Source of the DNA: Chloroflexota bacterium
Lineage (GTDB): Bacteria > Chloroflexota > UBA6077 > CF-72
Reading direction: 5' to 3'
DNA: 14,668 nucleotides
Assembly: GCA_019247135.1 (NCBI GenBank)
Contig: JAFAPL010000063.1
Coordinates: forward strand, 1 to 14,668
The translations under genes and the position numbers were made by a program. Below the pieces are notes generated by a model, which saw only the letters and a program-made list of their open reading frames with translations, ran no database searches and was not told where the DNA came from. Positions 1 through 9,597 of this stretch are shown here, piece by piece; within the stretch, counting starts at the first letter, position 1; each line of letters starts with the position of its first letter.

Positions 1-1
1 C

Positions 2-571
2 GGTCGGAGCAAAGCCAAGTACGAGCAGGTGTACGCCGATTCCGAGGTCCGCGTTCTCGAAAACACGGCTGCATTCCCGCGTGCCTTCCTCGTCGGCCGT
101 GCCGTCACCTCACCCACGCTTGGTAGCGCGCTCGGGCAGATGGTTCACCAGCCGTTCGATCCGCGCAGCGAGGTGATGCTGGCCGCCGATACCGACGCGG
201 CCGCGGCGGCGAGCGTCGCCAACAACGACCCGGCCAGCAGTGAGCCGCCGGGCAGCGTACAGATCCAGAGCTACTCGGCGAACGAGGTGCGGATGCATGT
301 CAGCGCAAGCCGCAACGCGCTGCTCGTGCTCTCCGATACGTATTACCCGGGCTGGAGTGCCAGCGTGGACGGACAGCCGCAGCCCGTCTTTCGTGGCAAC
401 GTGCTGTTTCGAGTCGTCGCGATCCCGGCTGGCGAACACGAGGTCGACATGCGCTTCGAACCGGCCAGCGTGAAGATCGGCCTGGTCGTGAGTGCCGCGG
501 CGGTGTTGCTGACGCTCGCCGCCCTCGTGCTTGCTGGCAGGATCAGGAAACCAGGACGTACAACGGAGTAA
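2..571 (+). CDS. YfhO-family membrane protein, C-terminal part (5' end outside window)
   Basis: The frame is open from the left edge to a TAA at 569-571, so only the last 189 codons are present. The C-terminal part contains a beta-rich extracytoplasmic segment with the run YYPGWSASVDG (about 342-374) and then RGNVLFRVVAIPAGEHEV. This is the typical end of YfhO-like bacterial membrane proteins (large multi-pass proteins linked to polymer glycosylation or export). One hydrophobic helix follows (about 470-540), then a short basic tail (RIRKPGR) that would be cytoplasmic. The alanine-rich stretch near 190-230 is probably a linker. The stop lies 8 bases before the proline dehydrogenase start, so the two may be co-transcribed. 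Family assignment rests on the C-terminal motif only; substrate and exact role are unknown. Confidence 0.72.
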   Translation, partial: GRSKAKYEQVYADSEVRVLENTAAFPRAFLVGRAVTSPTLGSALGQMVHQPFDPRSEVMLAADTDAAAAASVANNDPASSEPPGSVQIQSYSANEVRMHVSASRNALLVLSDTYYPGWSASVDGQPQPVFRGNVLFRVVAIPAGEHEVDMRFEPASVKIGLVVSAAAVLLTLAALVLAGRIRKPGRTTE

Positions 572-579
572 GTAGGACC

Positions 580-1527
580 TTGCTCAAAGGTACGCTGCTG
601 TACCTCGCGAACAGGCGACCGATTCAGCGCCTGATCATGGGTCATGACTTGCTGCGCGAGATGGCGCAGCGGTACGTCGCGGGTGAGGATCTCGCCGACG
701 GCATCGTCGTCGCCCAGACGCTCAACACGCAGGGCCTGCTCGTGAGCCTGGATCACCTGGGCGAGAGCGTGCGGACGGCTGCTGAGGCGCGCCGCGCCGG
801 CGGCGACTATGTGGACGCGCTCGATGCGATCGCCCGCGACCAGGTGGACGCGAACATTTCGCTCAAGCTGACGCAGCTCGGCCTGGACCTCGGGCGCGAC
901 CTGGCGGTTGCGCATCTGCGCAGCATCCTGCAGCGCGCAGCCACGCTACGCACCTTCGTGCGCATCGACATGGAGTCTTCCGCGTATACGCAGCGGACCC
1001 TCGACATCCACCGCGAGCTCTGGCAGGAAGGGTCTTCGAACGTCGGGATCGTGCTGCAGGCGGCGCTGTATCGGACCGCCGCGGACGTCGAGGCCGCCAT
1101 CGAACTCGGCACGTCGGTGCGGCTGGTGAAGGGGGCTTACCTGGAGCCTTCGAGCATCGCCTACGCCGACAAAGCCGCCGTCGACGCGAACTACGCGCGT
1201 CTGCTGGAGCGCCTGCTCACCCGAGGCAACCAGCCGGCGGTCGCGACGCATGACGAGCGCCTGATTCAGCTGGCGCAGGACATCGCGCGACGCGAAGGTA
1301 TTCGGCCGGAGAAATTCGATTTCGAGATGCTGTTCGGTGTCCGACGCGATTTGCAGTTGCGTCTGGCCCAGCAGGGCTACAGGGTGCGGGTGTACGTGCC
1401 GTACGGTCAGGAGTGGTACCCGTACCTGGTGCGTCGGTTAGCCGAGCGGCCGGCCAACGTGGCGTTCTTCGCGCGCTCGGTGCTTCAAGAAGCGATGGCA
1501 GGGCGGCGGAACGGTCAGCGTTCCTGA
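580..1527 (+). CDS. Proline dehydrogenase (monofunctional, FAD-dependent)
   Basis: A 315-residue protein that oxidises L-proline to pyrroline-5-carboxylate with FAD, the first step of proline breakdown to glutamate; such enzymes pass electrons to quinone at the inner membrane. The length fits the short Thermus/Deinococcus-type enzymes (about 307 residues), not the large bifunctional PutA. Barrel and active-site motifs appear in order: NISLKLTQLG (Lys96), FVRIDMESS (Asp130, Glu132), VRLVKGAYLEP (180-190), VATHDERLI (His224), FEMLFGVR (248-255) and, near the end, YLVRRLAERPANV with the paired arginines 285/286 that bind the substrate carboxylate. The TTG start is chosen because it gives the usual short helical N-terminus and has GGAG at 565-568; an ATG at 637 would remove family sequence. 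The partner P5C dehydrogenase is not in this window. Confidence 0.93.
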   Translation: MLKGTLLYLANRRPIQRLIMGHDLLREMAQRYVAGEDLADGIVVAQTLNTQGLLVSLDHLGESVRTAAEARRAGGDYVDALDAIARDQVDANISLKLTQLGLDLGRDLAVAHLRSILQRAATLRTFVRIDMESSAYTQRTLDIHRELWQEGSSNVGIVLQAALYRTAADVEAAIELGTSVRLVKGAYLEPSSIAYADKAAVDANYARLLERLLTRGNQPAVATHDERLIQLAQDIARREGIRPEKFDFEMLFGVRRDLQLRLAQQGYRVRVYVPYGQEWYPYLVRRLAERPANVAFFARSVLQEAMAGRRNGQRS

Positions 1528-1605
1528 TCGCGACGGACGAGGTCGCTTCCGTTCCGCTCGCGCCTGGCCTTGAAGAAAAGAAGTCAGATGTGCAGCTGCC
1601 GCTGT

Positions 1606-1621
1606 CCCGAGCTGTCTCGGG
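1606..1621. terminator. Short perfect hairpin between convergent genes
   Basis: CCCGAG (1606-1611) and CTCGGG (1616-1621) form a perfect 6-bp stem with a CTGT loop. It lies between the ends of proline dehydrogenase and the minus-strand zinc-ribbon gene. There is only a weak T run after it (CCGTTTCG on plus), so it may be a transcript-end hairpin acting in both directions and not a classical intrinsic terminator. Confidence 0.4.
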
Positions 1622-1646
1622 CCGTTTCGTCAGCTGCCGGCAATCG

Positions 1647-2012
1647 TCAGGCTGCCTGTGACTCGAGCAGCTCGCGTTCGCGCCGCCGCTCTTCGAGAAT
1701 GCGCTTCGGCGGCCGACCACGGCGCGGCCGTTCCTCGAGCCAGTTGTACTCGTCGACGCGACGGGTGATCACTTCGGACTCGTCGAGGAACAGTGGTCCG
1801 CCGCAGCGGGTGCAGCGCAGCCGCCGCCAGTTGGGAACCTGGACGGGATCGGTTTCGCCTGGTCGACGTAGCAGGACTGCCCGATTGGTGGCGACGTGAC
1901 TGAGTGACTGATCGGACTCGATCGAGCCGCACACGGCGCCGCACATATAACACTTCAGGTCCGCAACGAAGACCGTCGTGCGGATCGGTTTTTCGAAAGT
2001 TGAAGAAGTCAT
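1647..2012 (-). CDS. Small zinc-ribbon protein with AT-hook-like C-terminus (hypothetical)
   Basis: A 121-residue cytoplasmic protein of unknown function. Two cysteine pairs, CYMC (21-24) and CTRC (67-70), followed by GGPL, have the spacing of a zinc ribbon; an extra Cys28 is present. The C-terminal third is charged and contains PRRGRPPKR (96-104), a good match to the AT-hook core RGRP, then an arginine/glutamate-rich probable helix. The start at 2012 is preferred over upstream in-frame starts: GGAAAGGA lies about 12 bases upstream, and it places the first cysteine at 21, almost the same as in the divergent paralogue at 2230 (Cys22). The two share a layout: V-x-(D/E)-L-x-C-x-x-C-G, then AVL, then RCGG. 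I infer nucleic-acid binding; no target is known. Confidence 0.72.
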   Translation of the reverse strand: MTSSTFEKPIRTTVFVADLKCYMCGAVCGSIESDQSLSHVATNRAVLLRRPGETDPVQVPNWRRLRCTRCGGPLFLDESEVITRRVDEYNWLEERPRRGRPPKRILEERRRERELLESQAA

Positions 2013-2229
2013 CAATTGCGACGGTCCTTTCCTGCTCCGCGATGGGCGCCTGGCTGCCGCAACGGACATGCCGGACGGTGGCCGCCGAGCCTGAACAACT
2101 CTTAGAACATCGAACACGGGCGAGCTATTCCGACCGGGCATGGTCAGTACAGACCCGTACAAAGGTCCGGGTGACAGTAGGGGTATGCCTGACTGCGAGG
2201 CCGGCCGATGTAGCGATACGGTGGAAATA
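2013..2229. promoter_or_regulatory. Divergent intergenic region between two zinc-ribbon genes
   Basis: These 217 bases separate two head-to-head paralogous genes and should hold both promoters. No convincing -35/-10 pair was found on either strand. Two GTACA copies sit exactly 10 bases apart (2147 and 2157). The first lies in the spacer of an inverted repeat, GGTC (2142-2145) and GACC (2152-2155). This could be an operator, but the match is short. The minus-strand gene has a purine-rich ribosome binding site at about 2025-2032. Confidence 0.35.
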
Positions 2230-2454
2230 ATGTCGACGAAACTGGTCGAACGAGGTGCGCGCATTCGGCGGACCAAGTGGGTCGAGCTGTCGTGTCTGTT
2301 GTGTGGTGAGGCGGTGGCCACCCTGGAAGGTGGGGCCGTGTTGCGTCCGCGGACGTCGAACAGCGCCCGGGTGATTGGCGCGCGGGTGGTGTGTGGTCGG
2401 TGTGGCGGCAGTCTGTCGCCGACCGACCAGGGAGAACGAGTCCACTTCGTCTAA
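2230..2454 (+). CDS. Small zinc-ribbon protein (hypothetical), paralogue of the 1647-2012 gene
   Basis: A 74-residue protein with CLLC (22-25) and CGRC (55-58), the latter followed by GGSL, so a minimal two-knuckle zinc ribbon. It resembles the divergent gene from its first residues to just after the second knuckle but lacks the AT-hook-like tail and the roughly 10-residue insertion between the knuckles. ATG 2230 is chosen because it aligns its start with the paralogue; GTG 2221 and ATG 2185 are in frame and possible. The ribosome binding site is weak (GGAAA just upstream). A strong intrinsic terminator follows 30 bases after the stop, which supports a real, separately transcribed gene. Function unknown; DNA or RNA binding, or a structural zinc site in a protein complex, would fit. 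Confidence 0.68.
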   Translation: MSTKLVERGARIRRTKWVELSCLLCGEAVATLEGGAVLRPRTSNSARVIGARVVCGRCGGSLSPTDQGERVHFV

Positions 2455-2485
2455 GACGCATTCGAGGTCCTTTCTTGTTGCAGCC

Positions 2486-2524
2486 GGCCGGCGCCTCGTG
2501 AGCCGCGCCGGCTGATTTGTTTGT
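2486..2524 (+). terminator. Intrinsic terminator of the plus-strand zinc-ribbon gene
   Basis: Bases 2486-2494 pair with 2505-2513 in a 9-bp stem (eight GC pairs and one closing G-U pair) with a 10-base loop. The stem is followed by GATTTGTTTGT, a T-rich tail. Position, direction and tail fit Rho-independent termination of the gene ending at 2454. The DUF2851 gene converges from the other side. Confidence 0.7.
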
Positions 2525-2588
2525 CAGTTCCAGATGGTGCGTGGACCTGGCGCGCTCGGCGGCCGCGGGGGCGCGAGGTTGTGCCGTT

Positions 2589-3995
2589 TCACGTCTCGAG
2601 GTCGATGAGGAGGGCCCGGTCGCGCGCTGGGCAGCGCTCGCAGATGCGCGCCGCGCATGTGCGCTTGAACAAATGCAGCAGGCCCTGTTGCTGGTTGGCG
2701 CCGCGGAAGCGGACACCCGGGCTGCTGAGCTGCTCGGCCATATAGCGAATCACGCGATTCGGCGGCTCGCCTGGCAGCCGCCGCCACACGGCTTCGGCTT
2801 CGTCGGCGAGGCCGGCGGCGGCGGCGAACGGCACCAGCACGTTGATGGCGATCACCTGAGCACGACCGCGGCCGATCCAGGGCGAGGCCTGAGCGAAGCG
2901 CCACAAGCGCGGGTGGCGCATGTGGGCCGCGGCGTGGACGGCAGCCAGGACGTGCTCGGCGGGCCCTCGCGCCAGGCCAGGCAGGTGCTCGGACGCTCCT
3001 GGCGCTCTGCAAGGGACGTGCTCAGCCACCGCGGACGCGACGGAGCTTGCGTGCTTGGCCGCACCCGCCTTCGGTCGCACCCGGCACGCGCCCTCGGCTG
3101 GGCCGCTGGGCGGCGGCTCCAGCCAGCGCATCGCCAGCTGGGCCAGCCCACGGCAGCGCTCGGCCGGCGCATTGGCCGCCCGTAGCTGCGCGCGATCCCA
3201 ACTATGGGCGCGCAACGCCTGACGCAGGCCGCGTTCGTCTTGCAGCCGCCGCCAGTGATGCGCCTCGGGCAGGCTCGCCTCCTTCACCAGCCCCGCCGTG
3301 CCGAGTAACAGCCCGGCCAGGGCGACCGGGCCGCGCTCGCGCGCGACCTGCGCTGCCTCGGGCCACGTCACCGCCTCGACCAGCTCAGCGAACTGACGCG
3401 TGTTGCGGCGGTAGCCCAGCGCCTCGGCGATGGCGCGCCAGACCACCTGGTCCGCCGCGGCTACCGCGAGGTCGCCTTCGAAGCGAGCGACGCGTTGGGC
3501 GTAACGCTCCCAACCCGCGGCGTCCACCACGGCCGTGAGCCACGGCGCGTGGCGCACGCACGGGCCCGGCTCGAGCGCCCGCGCTAGCGACGCCGCCGTC
3601 GCTGGCATGCCCGGCCCTGCCGTCCCGAAGCCGAAGCCGGGCCCGGGTGGCAGCGGCTGCACGTGCAGCTCGACCGTCGGCACATGCCCGCCAGTGCCAT
3701 CCAGCGCCACCGCATCGGCGTGCAGGACGACGTGCAGCACCACGTGCGCGTAGGCCGGGTCCCGCGCGTGGCGGTGGCCGCTCCACGCGCGGGCCCGACA
3801 ATGTACCTCCACGTCGCCACGGACCAGCGTGCCGTCGCGCAACGCGAGCACCGCGCCCACGAAGTCCGGCCCCGGCCCGCCCCAGCGTCTGCCCGGGAAC
3901 ACCACCCGAACGTGACGCCCGCAACAGTCCACCAGCCACGGGCCGGCATAGCGCCGCGCCTGCCACGCATCGGCCAGGTCCGCCTCTGAATGCAC
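2589..3995 (-). CDS. DUF2851 family protein
   Basis: A 468-residue protein of the uncharacterised DUF2851 family, common in Chloroflexota and Bacteroidota. Family motifs in the N-terminal third are PGRRWGGPGPDF (34-45), GDVEVHC (60-66) and W-x-GHRHARDPAYAHVVLHVV (71-90); the conserved acidic and histidine residues hint at a metal-dependent, perhaps nuclease-like fold, but this is inference. The C-terminal part has GRGRAQVIAINVLVPF, NRVIRYMAEQL, QQGLLHLF and a cysteine cluster (C-x4-C-x2-C) usual for the family end. The start is GTG at 3995, just before the first family residues; no good ribosome binding site is seen. Unusual: residues 313-356 are four degenerate 11-residue repeats in an alanine/histidine-rich insertion between the two conserved halves. 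It stands alone on its strand. Confidence 0.88.
   Translation of the reverse strand: MHSEADLADAWQARRYAGPWLVDCCGRHVRVVFPGRRWGGPGPDFVGAVLALRDGTLVRGDVEVHCRARAWSGHRHARDPAYAHVVLHVVLHADAVALDGTGGHVPTVELHVQPLPPGPGFGFGTAGPGMPATAASLARALEPGPCVRHAPWLTAVVDAAGWERYAQRVARFEGDLAVAAADQVVWRAIAEALGYRRNTRQFAELVEAVTWPEAAQVARERGPVALAGLLLGTAGLVKEASLPEAHHWRRLQDERGLRQALRAHSWDRAQLRAANAPAERCRGLAQLAMRWLEPPPSGPAEGACRVRPKAGAAKHASSVASAVAEHVPCRAPGASEHLPGLARGPAEHVLAAVHAAAHMRHPRLWRFAQASPWIGRGRAQVIAINVLVPFAAAAGLADEAEAVWRRLPGEPPNRVIRYMAEQLSSPGVRFRGANQQQGLLHLFKRTCAARICERCPARDRALLIDLET
2928..3059 (-). repeat. Four degenerate 33-bp tandem repeats inside the DUF2851 gene
   Basis: The plus-strand hexamer GTGCTC/T recurs at 2952, 2985, 3018 and 3051, exactly 33 bases apart. 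On the coding strand these are Glu/Lys-His codons, giving four 11-residue units: AKHASSVASAV, AEHVPCRAPGA, SEHLPGLARGP and AEHVLAAVHAA (residues 313-356). The period is exact and in frame, but units are strongly diverged, so the expansion is old or under selection only at the (A/S)(E/K)H positions. Confidence 0.8.
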
Positions 3996-4065
3996 CTCTG
4001 GCCCAGGTCGCCAGGCGAGCGGTACAGCGTCTGAAGGTTTCCACAGCCCCAGCCTGCTGGAGGGG

Positions 4066-4101
4066 GCGTCACGTGGAGCGTCACGCGGGGCGTCACGCGG
4101 C
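4066..4101. repeat. Three 12-bp tandem repeats upstream of the DUF2851 gene
   Basis: Units GCGTCACGTGGA (4066-4077), GCGTCACGCGGG (4078-4089) and GCGTCACGCGGC (4090-4101) are contiguous. A fourth GTCAC (4112-4116) follows in diverged sequence. They lie 71-106 bases upstream of the GTG start of the DUF2851 gene, in non-coding DNA, so they could be protein-binding sites or simple slippage products. Confidence 0.8.
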
Positions 4102-4116
4102 TTGGAAAAGTGTCAC

Positions 4117-4137
4117 AAAATGGGCGAATTTGGCCCA
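4117..4137 (-). terminator. Possible intrinsic terminator downstream of pheA
   Basis: On the minus strand, TGGGC (4137-4133), loop CAAATTC and GCCCA (4125-4121) are followed directly by TTTTG. The stem is only 5 bp but GC-rich with a T4 tail. It lies 68 bases after the pheA stop, in the right orientation. Confidence 0.4.
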
Positions 4138-4146
4138 GTCTGCGGC

Positions 4147-4164
4147 ATTGTGCGCAATTGTGCG
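4147..4164. repeat. Short direct repeat ATTGTGCG
   Basis: ATTGTGCG occurs at 4147-4154 and 4157-4164, a 10-bp period (one helical turn), in the spacer between pheA and the DUF2851 gene. A GTCAC follows at 4164-4168, echoing the GTCAC core of the 12-bp repeats at 4066-4101. Could be part of a regulatory region; too short to be sure. Confidence 0.4.
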
Positions 4165-4204
4165 TCACTCGGCCGTCGGGGGCCGCACATTCAAAACGGT
4201 TTGA

Positions 4205-7648
<3,444 letters not shown>

Positions 7649-7652
7649 TCAG

Positions 7653-8213
7653 GTGGTGCGCTGCAGCTGGGCGGGCACCGACCCGGTTATGCAGGCGTAC
7701 CACGACACCGAGTGGGGCGTGCCGCTGCACGACGATCAACGGTTATTCGAGCTCCTGTGCCTGGAAGGCGCACAGGCCGGTTTGAGCTGGTCGACGATCT
7801 TGCAGCGACGCGAGGGCTACCGTCGCGCATTCCAAGGATTCGATATCGACCGGATCGCAGCGTTGAAGCCGGAGGACGTCGAGCGTCTGCTGCAGAATCC
7901 AGAGATCATTCGCAATCGCCAGAAGATCGTTGCCACTATCGCCAACGCGCGAGGTGCGATCGAAGTGCGGCGAGAGTTTGGATCGTTTGACACGTACGTG
8001 TGGTCGTTCGTCGGAGGCATTCAGCGGCGGAACGCGTTCCGCGATTTGAATGAGCTACCGGCGCAGACCGCCGAGAGTCAGTCGATGAGCAAGGACCTGA
8101 AAAAGCGCGGGTTCGGGTTTGTTGGGCCGACAATTTGCTACGCGTTCATGCAGTCGGCGGGATTGGTCGACGACCACCTGGTGAAGTGTTTTCGATACGG
8201 CGGGACCAGGTAA
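7653..8213 (+). CDS. tag: DNA-3-methyladenine glycosylase I
   Basis: Removes 3-methyladenine from alkylated DNA, starting base excision repair. The 186-residue length and motifs match Tag: RCSWAGTDP at the start, YHDTEWGVPLHDD, LFELLCLEGAQAGLSW and a C-terminal HLVKC. The structural zinc ligands are all visible: Cys4, His17, His175 and Cys179, the same numbering as the E. coli enzyme. The GTG start lies 4 bases after the ligA stop; the next codon is also GTG, so the start could be one codon later. AGG just before it is a weak ribosome binding site, so translation is probably coupled to ligA. Its place after ligase fits a repair role, since glycosylase action ends with ligation. Confidence 0.95.
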   Translation: MVRCSWAGTDPVMQAYHDTEWGVPLHDDQRLFELLCLEGAQAGLSWSTILQRREGYRRAFQGFDIDRIAALKPEDVERLLQNPEIIRNRQKIVATIANARGAIEVRREFGSFDTYVWSFVGGIQRRNAFRDLNELPAQTAESQSMSKDLKKRGFGFVGPTICYAFMQSAGLVDDHLVKCFRYGGTR

Positions 8214-8699
8214 GTGCTGAGCGAGGGCGCACCGGTGCGCGTCAACAAGCTGCGGCCCGACGGTTCACTGTCATATAGCTGGACTGGAGAAGTTCTCCGC
8301 TGCGACGAATCTGGTGTGGTAGTGCGGGCAGAATTCAACGTGGATCTGGTCGAGCGAGAGTGGGGGACTCTGCGGCGCGGCGACGTGTTTGTAGAGTTCT
8401 ACTACTGGGATCGCTGGTACAACGTCTTTCAGGTCAGCCAGCCGGACGGGACCCTGAAGGGCTGGTACGCGAATGTAGGGTTGCCAGCTGAGTTGGACGC
8501 GCAAGCTGGCATATTGCAGTACATCGACCTGGCTCTGGACGTGTGGATCAATACAGATGGGCAGTATGTGGTTCTCGACGAGGACGAGTACCAGACGCTT
8601 CTGTCCGAGCACGTGCAGCTAGCGGAGGCGGCCGAACGCGGACGTGAAACGCTGCTAACGCTCGCGGAGTCTCGACGGCTCCCACGCTGGCCGGCGTAG
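8214..8699 (+). CDS. DUF402 family protein (probable nucleotide phosphatase-like)
   Basis: A 161-residue protein of the DUF402 fold, a family that includes the Staphylococcus nucleoside tri-/diphosphatase Ntdp and FomD-like phosphohydrolases. Visible signature: FYYWDRWYNVF (62-72), LKGWYANVGLP (81-91), YIDLALDVWI (103-112) and VLDEDEYQTLL (120-130). The acids Asp105, Asp109, Asp122 and Asp124 are the expected metal-binding set. The N-terminal half is a beta-barrel-like segment. A C-terminal charged helix (AEAAERGRETLLTL) follows. GTG 8214 begins directly after the tag stop with no spacer. Substrate cannot be read from sequence; hydrolysis of a nucleotide or phosphoester is the family expectation. 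Confidence 0.85.
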   Translation: MLSEGAPVRVNKLRPDGSLSYSWTGEVLRCDESGVVVRAEFNVDLVEREWGTLRRGDVFVEFYYWDRWYNVFQVSQPDGTLKGWYANVGLPAELDAQAGILQYIDLALDVWINTDGQYVVLDEDEYQTLLSEHVQLAEAAERGRETLLTLAESRRLPRWPA

Positions 8700-8702
8700 C
8701 TC

Positions 8703-9470
8703 GTGCAGCGGTGGGGCGCAGCGATCGCGTCCGCAAGCGCCATCTCGCTTCTGGCGTACCGACGCCGGACTCTGACCGTTGATGGTGCCGTTGCCGCGGC
8801 GGGCGTTGGCGCGATCGTATTTGCACGCATGGGACTTCGTGGCGCGGGCGCGTTGCTCGCGTTCTTCATCAGTTCGAGTGCGCTCTCACGGCTCAGCCGG
8901 CCAGAACCAGGCGGATTCAAGCAAGCTAAAGGCGCTCGCCGGGACGCCTCTCAGGTGCTTGCAAACGGCGGCGTCGCCACGGTCTGCGCATTCATGGGCT
9001 GGCGCAGCGCTTTTGTAGGCGCACTCGCGACGGCGGCGGCTGACACGTGGGCGACCGAGATCGGGATGCGGTTCGGCGGAACACCTCGACTGGTAACCAC
9101 GCTGCGGCGGGTGGAAGCCGGAACGTCTGGAGGGATGACCCTTGCGGGCCTGCTAGCCAGCCTTGGTGGAGCGGCGACCGTGTCGGCGGTCTGGAGCGTG
9201 CTCGGCGGCGGCGCAGCGGCATTGAAGCCGGCCCTGATCGCGGGTGTGGCGGGCGCCCTGGCGGACTCGCTGCTGGGCGCGACCGCGCAGGGGCTTTACA
9301 GATGTAGGAAATGCGGCGCCCTGCTCGAATCGGTGGGCACACATGAGGCGGAGCTACTGCGCGGTTCGCGCTGGGTCAACAATGACGTGGTCAACGCGGG
9401 TGCAACGCTGATGGGTGCGGTATTCGCGGCTGCACTGTCGCGCATACACCGGACGCGGCGGAGCAGGTGA
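8703..9470 (+). CDS. DUF92 family integral membrane protein (VTE6-like)
   Basis: A 255-residue multi-pass membrane protein. Family motifs: ARRDASQVLANGG (78-90), AAADTWATEIG (111-121), EAGTSGGMTLAG (138-149), GALADSLLGATAQ (184-196) and RWVNNDVVN (223-231). Hydrophobic segments alternate with these polar, probably cytosolic, motifs. The family includes plant and cyanobacterial VTE6 phytyl-phosphate kinases, so isoprenoid-phosphate phosphorylation is a reasonable guess but not shown. CRKC (201-204) and His214 give a small possible metal knuckle. GTG 8703 is 3 bases after the DUF402 stop, making this the last gene of the ligA operon. Confidence 0.87.
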   Translation: MQRWGAAIASASAISLLAYRRRTLTVDGAVAAAGVGAIVFARMGLRGAGALLAFFISSSALSRLSRPEPGGFKQAKGARRDASQVLANGGVATVCAFMGWRSAFVGALATAAADTWATEIGMRFGGTPRLVTTLRRVEAGTSGGMTLAGLLASLGGAATVSAVWSVLGGGAAALKPALIAGVAGALADSLLGATAQGLYRCRKCGALLESVGTHEAELLRGSRWVNNDVVNAGATLMGAVFAAALSRIHRTRRSR

Positions 9471-9514
9471 TGGGAGGGGGGACCACATGCTTCGCCGCGT
9501 CGGCTGGGGGAGTT

Positions 9515-9588
9515 GACTTCTGATGAATGTGCGGTGTTCTCAGTTCCACTCTAGTCCTGGTCGAGCGAAGGGTCCGCATCAGAACGTC
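9515..9588. repeat. Long-range inverted repeat between convergent genes
   Basis: GACTTCTGATG (9515-9525) pairs with CATCAGAACGTC (9577-9588), 11 bp with one bulged C, around a 51-base spacer. It fills most of the 127-base gap between DUF92 and the PhzF gene, which converge here. It may act as a bidirectional 3' end structure or be a remnant of a small element; there is no T tract. Confidence 0.55.
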
Positions 9589-9597
9589 ACGATCACG

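Noticed and set aside
2013..2321. N-terminal extension of the minus-strand zinc-ribbon gene
   Set aside because: It would overlap the divergent paralogue; the ATG at 2012 has a ribosome binding site and aligns the start with the paralogue.
2928..3059. CRISPR-like array because of the 33-bp regular spacing
   Set aside because: Only about six bases per unit are constant, the units are in frame with a coding sequence, and there is no repeat-spacer structure.
2517..4204. Long plus-strand open frames (2517-3185, 3047-3538, 3647-4204)
   Set aside because: They are antisense to the DUF2851 gene, which has clear family motifs. Their proteins are arginine/proline/alanine-rich and match nothing; they result from high GC.
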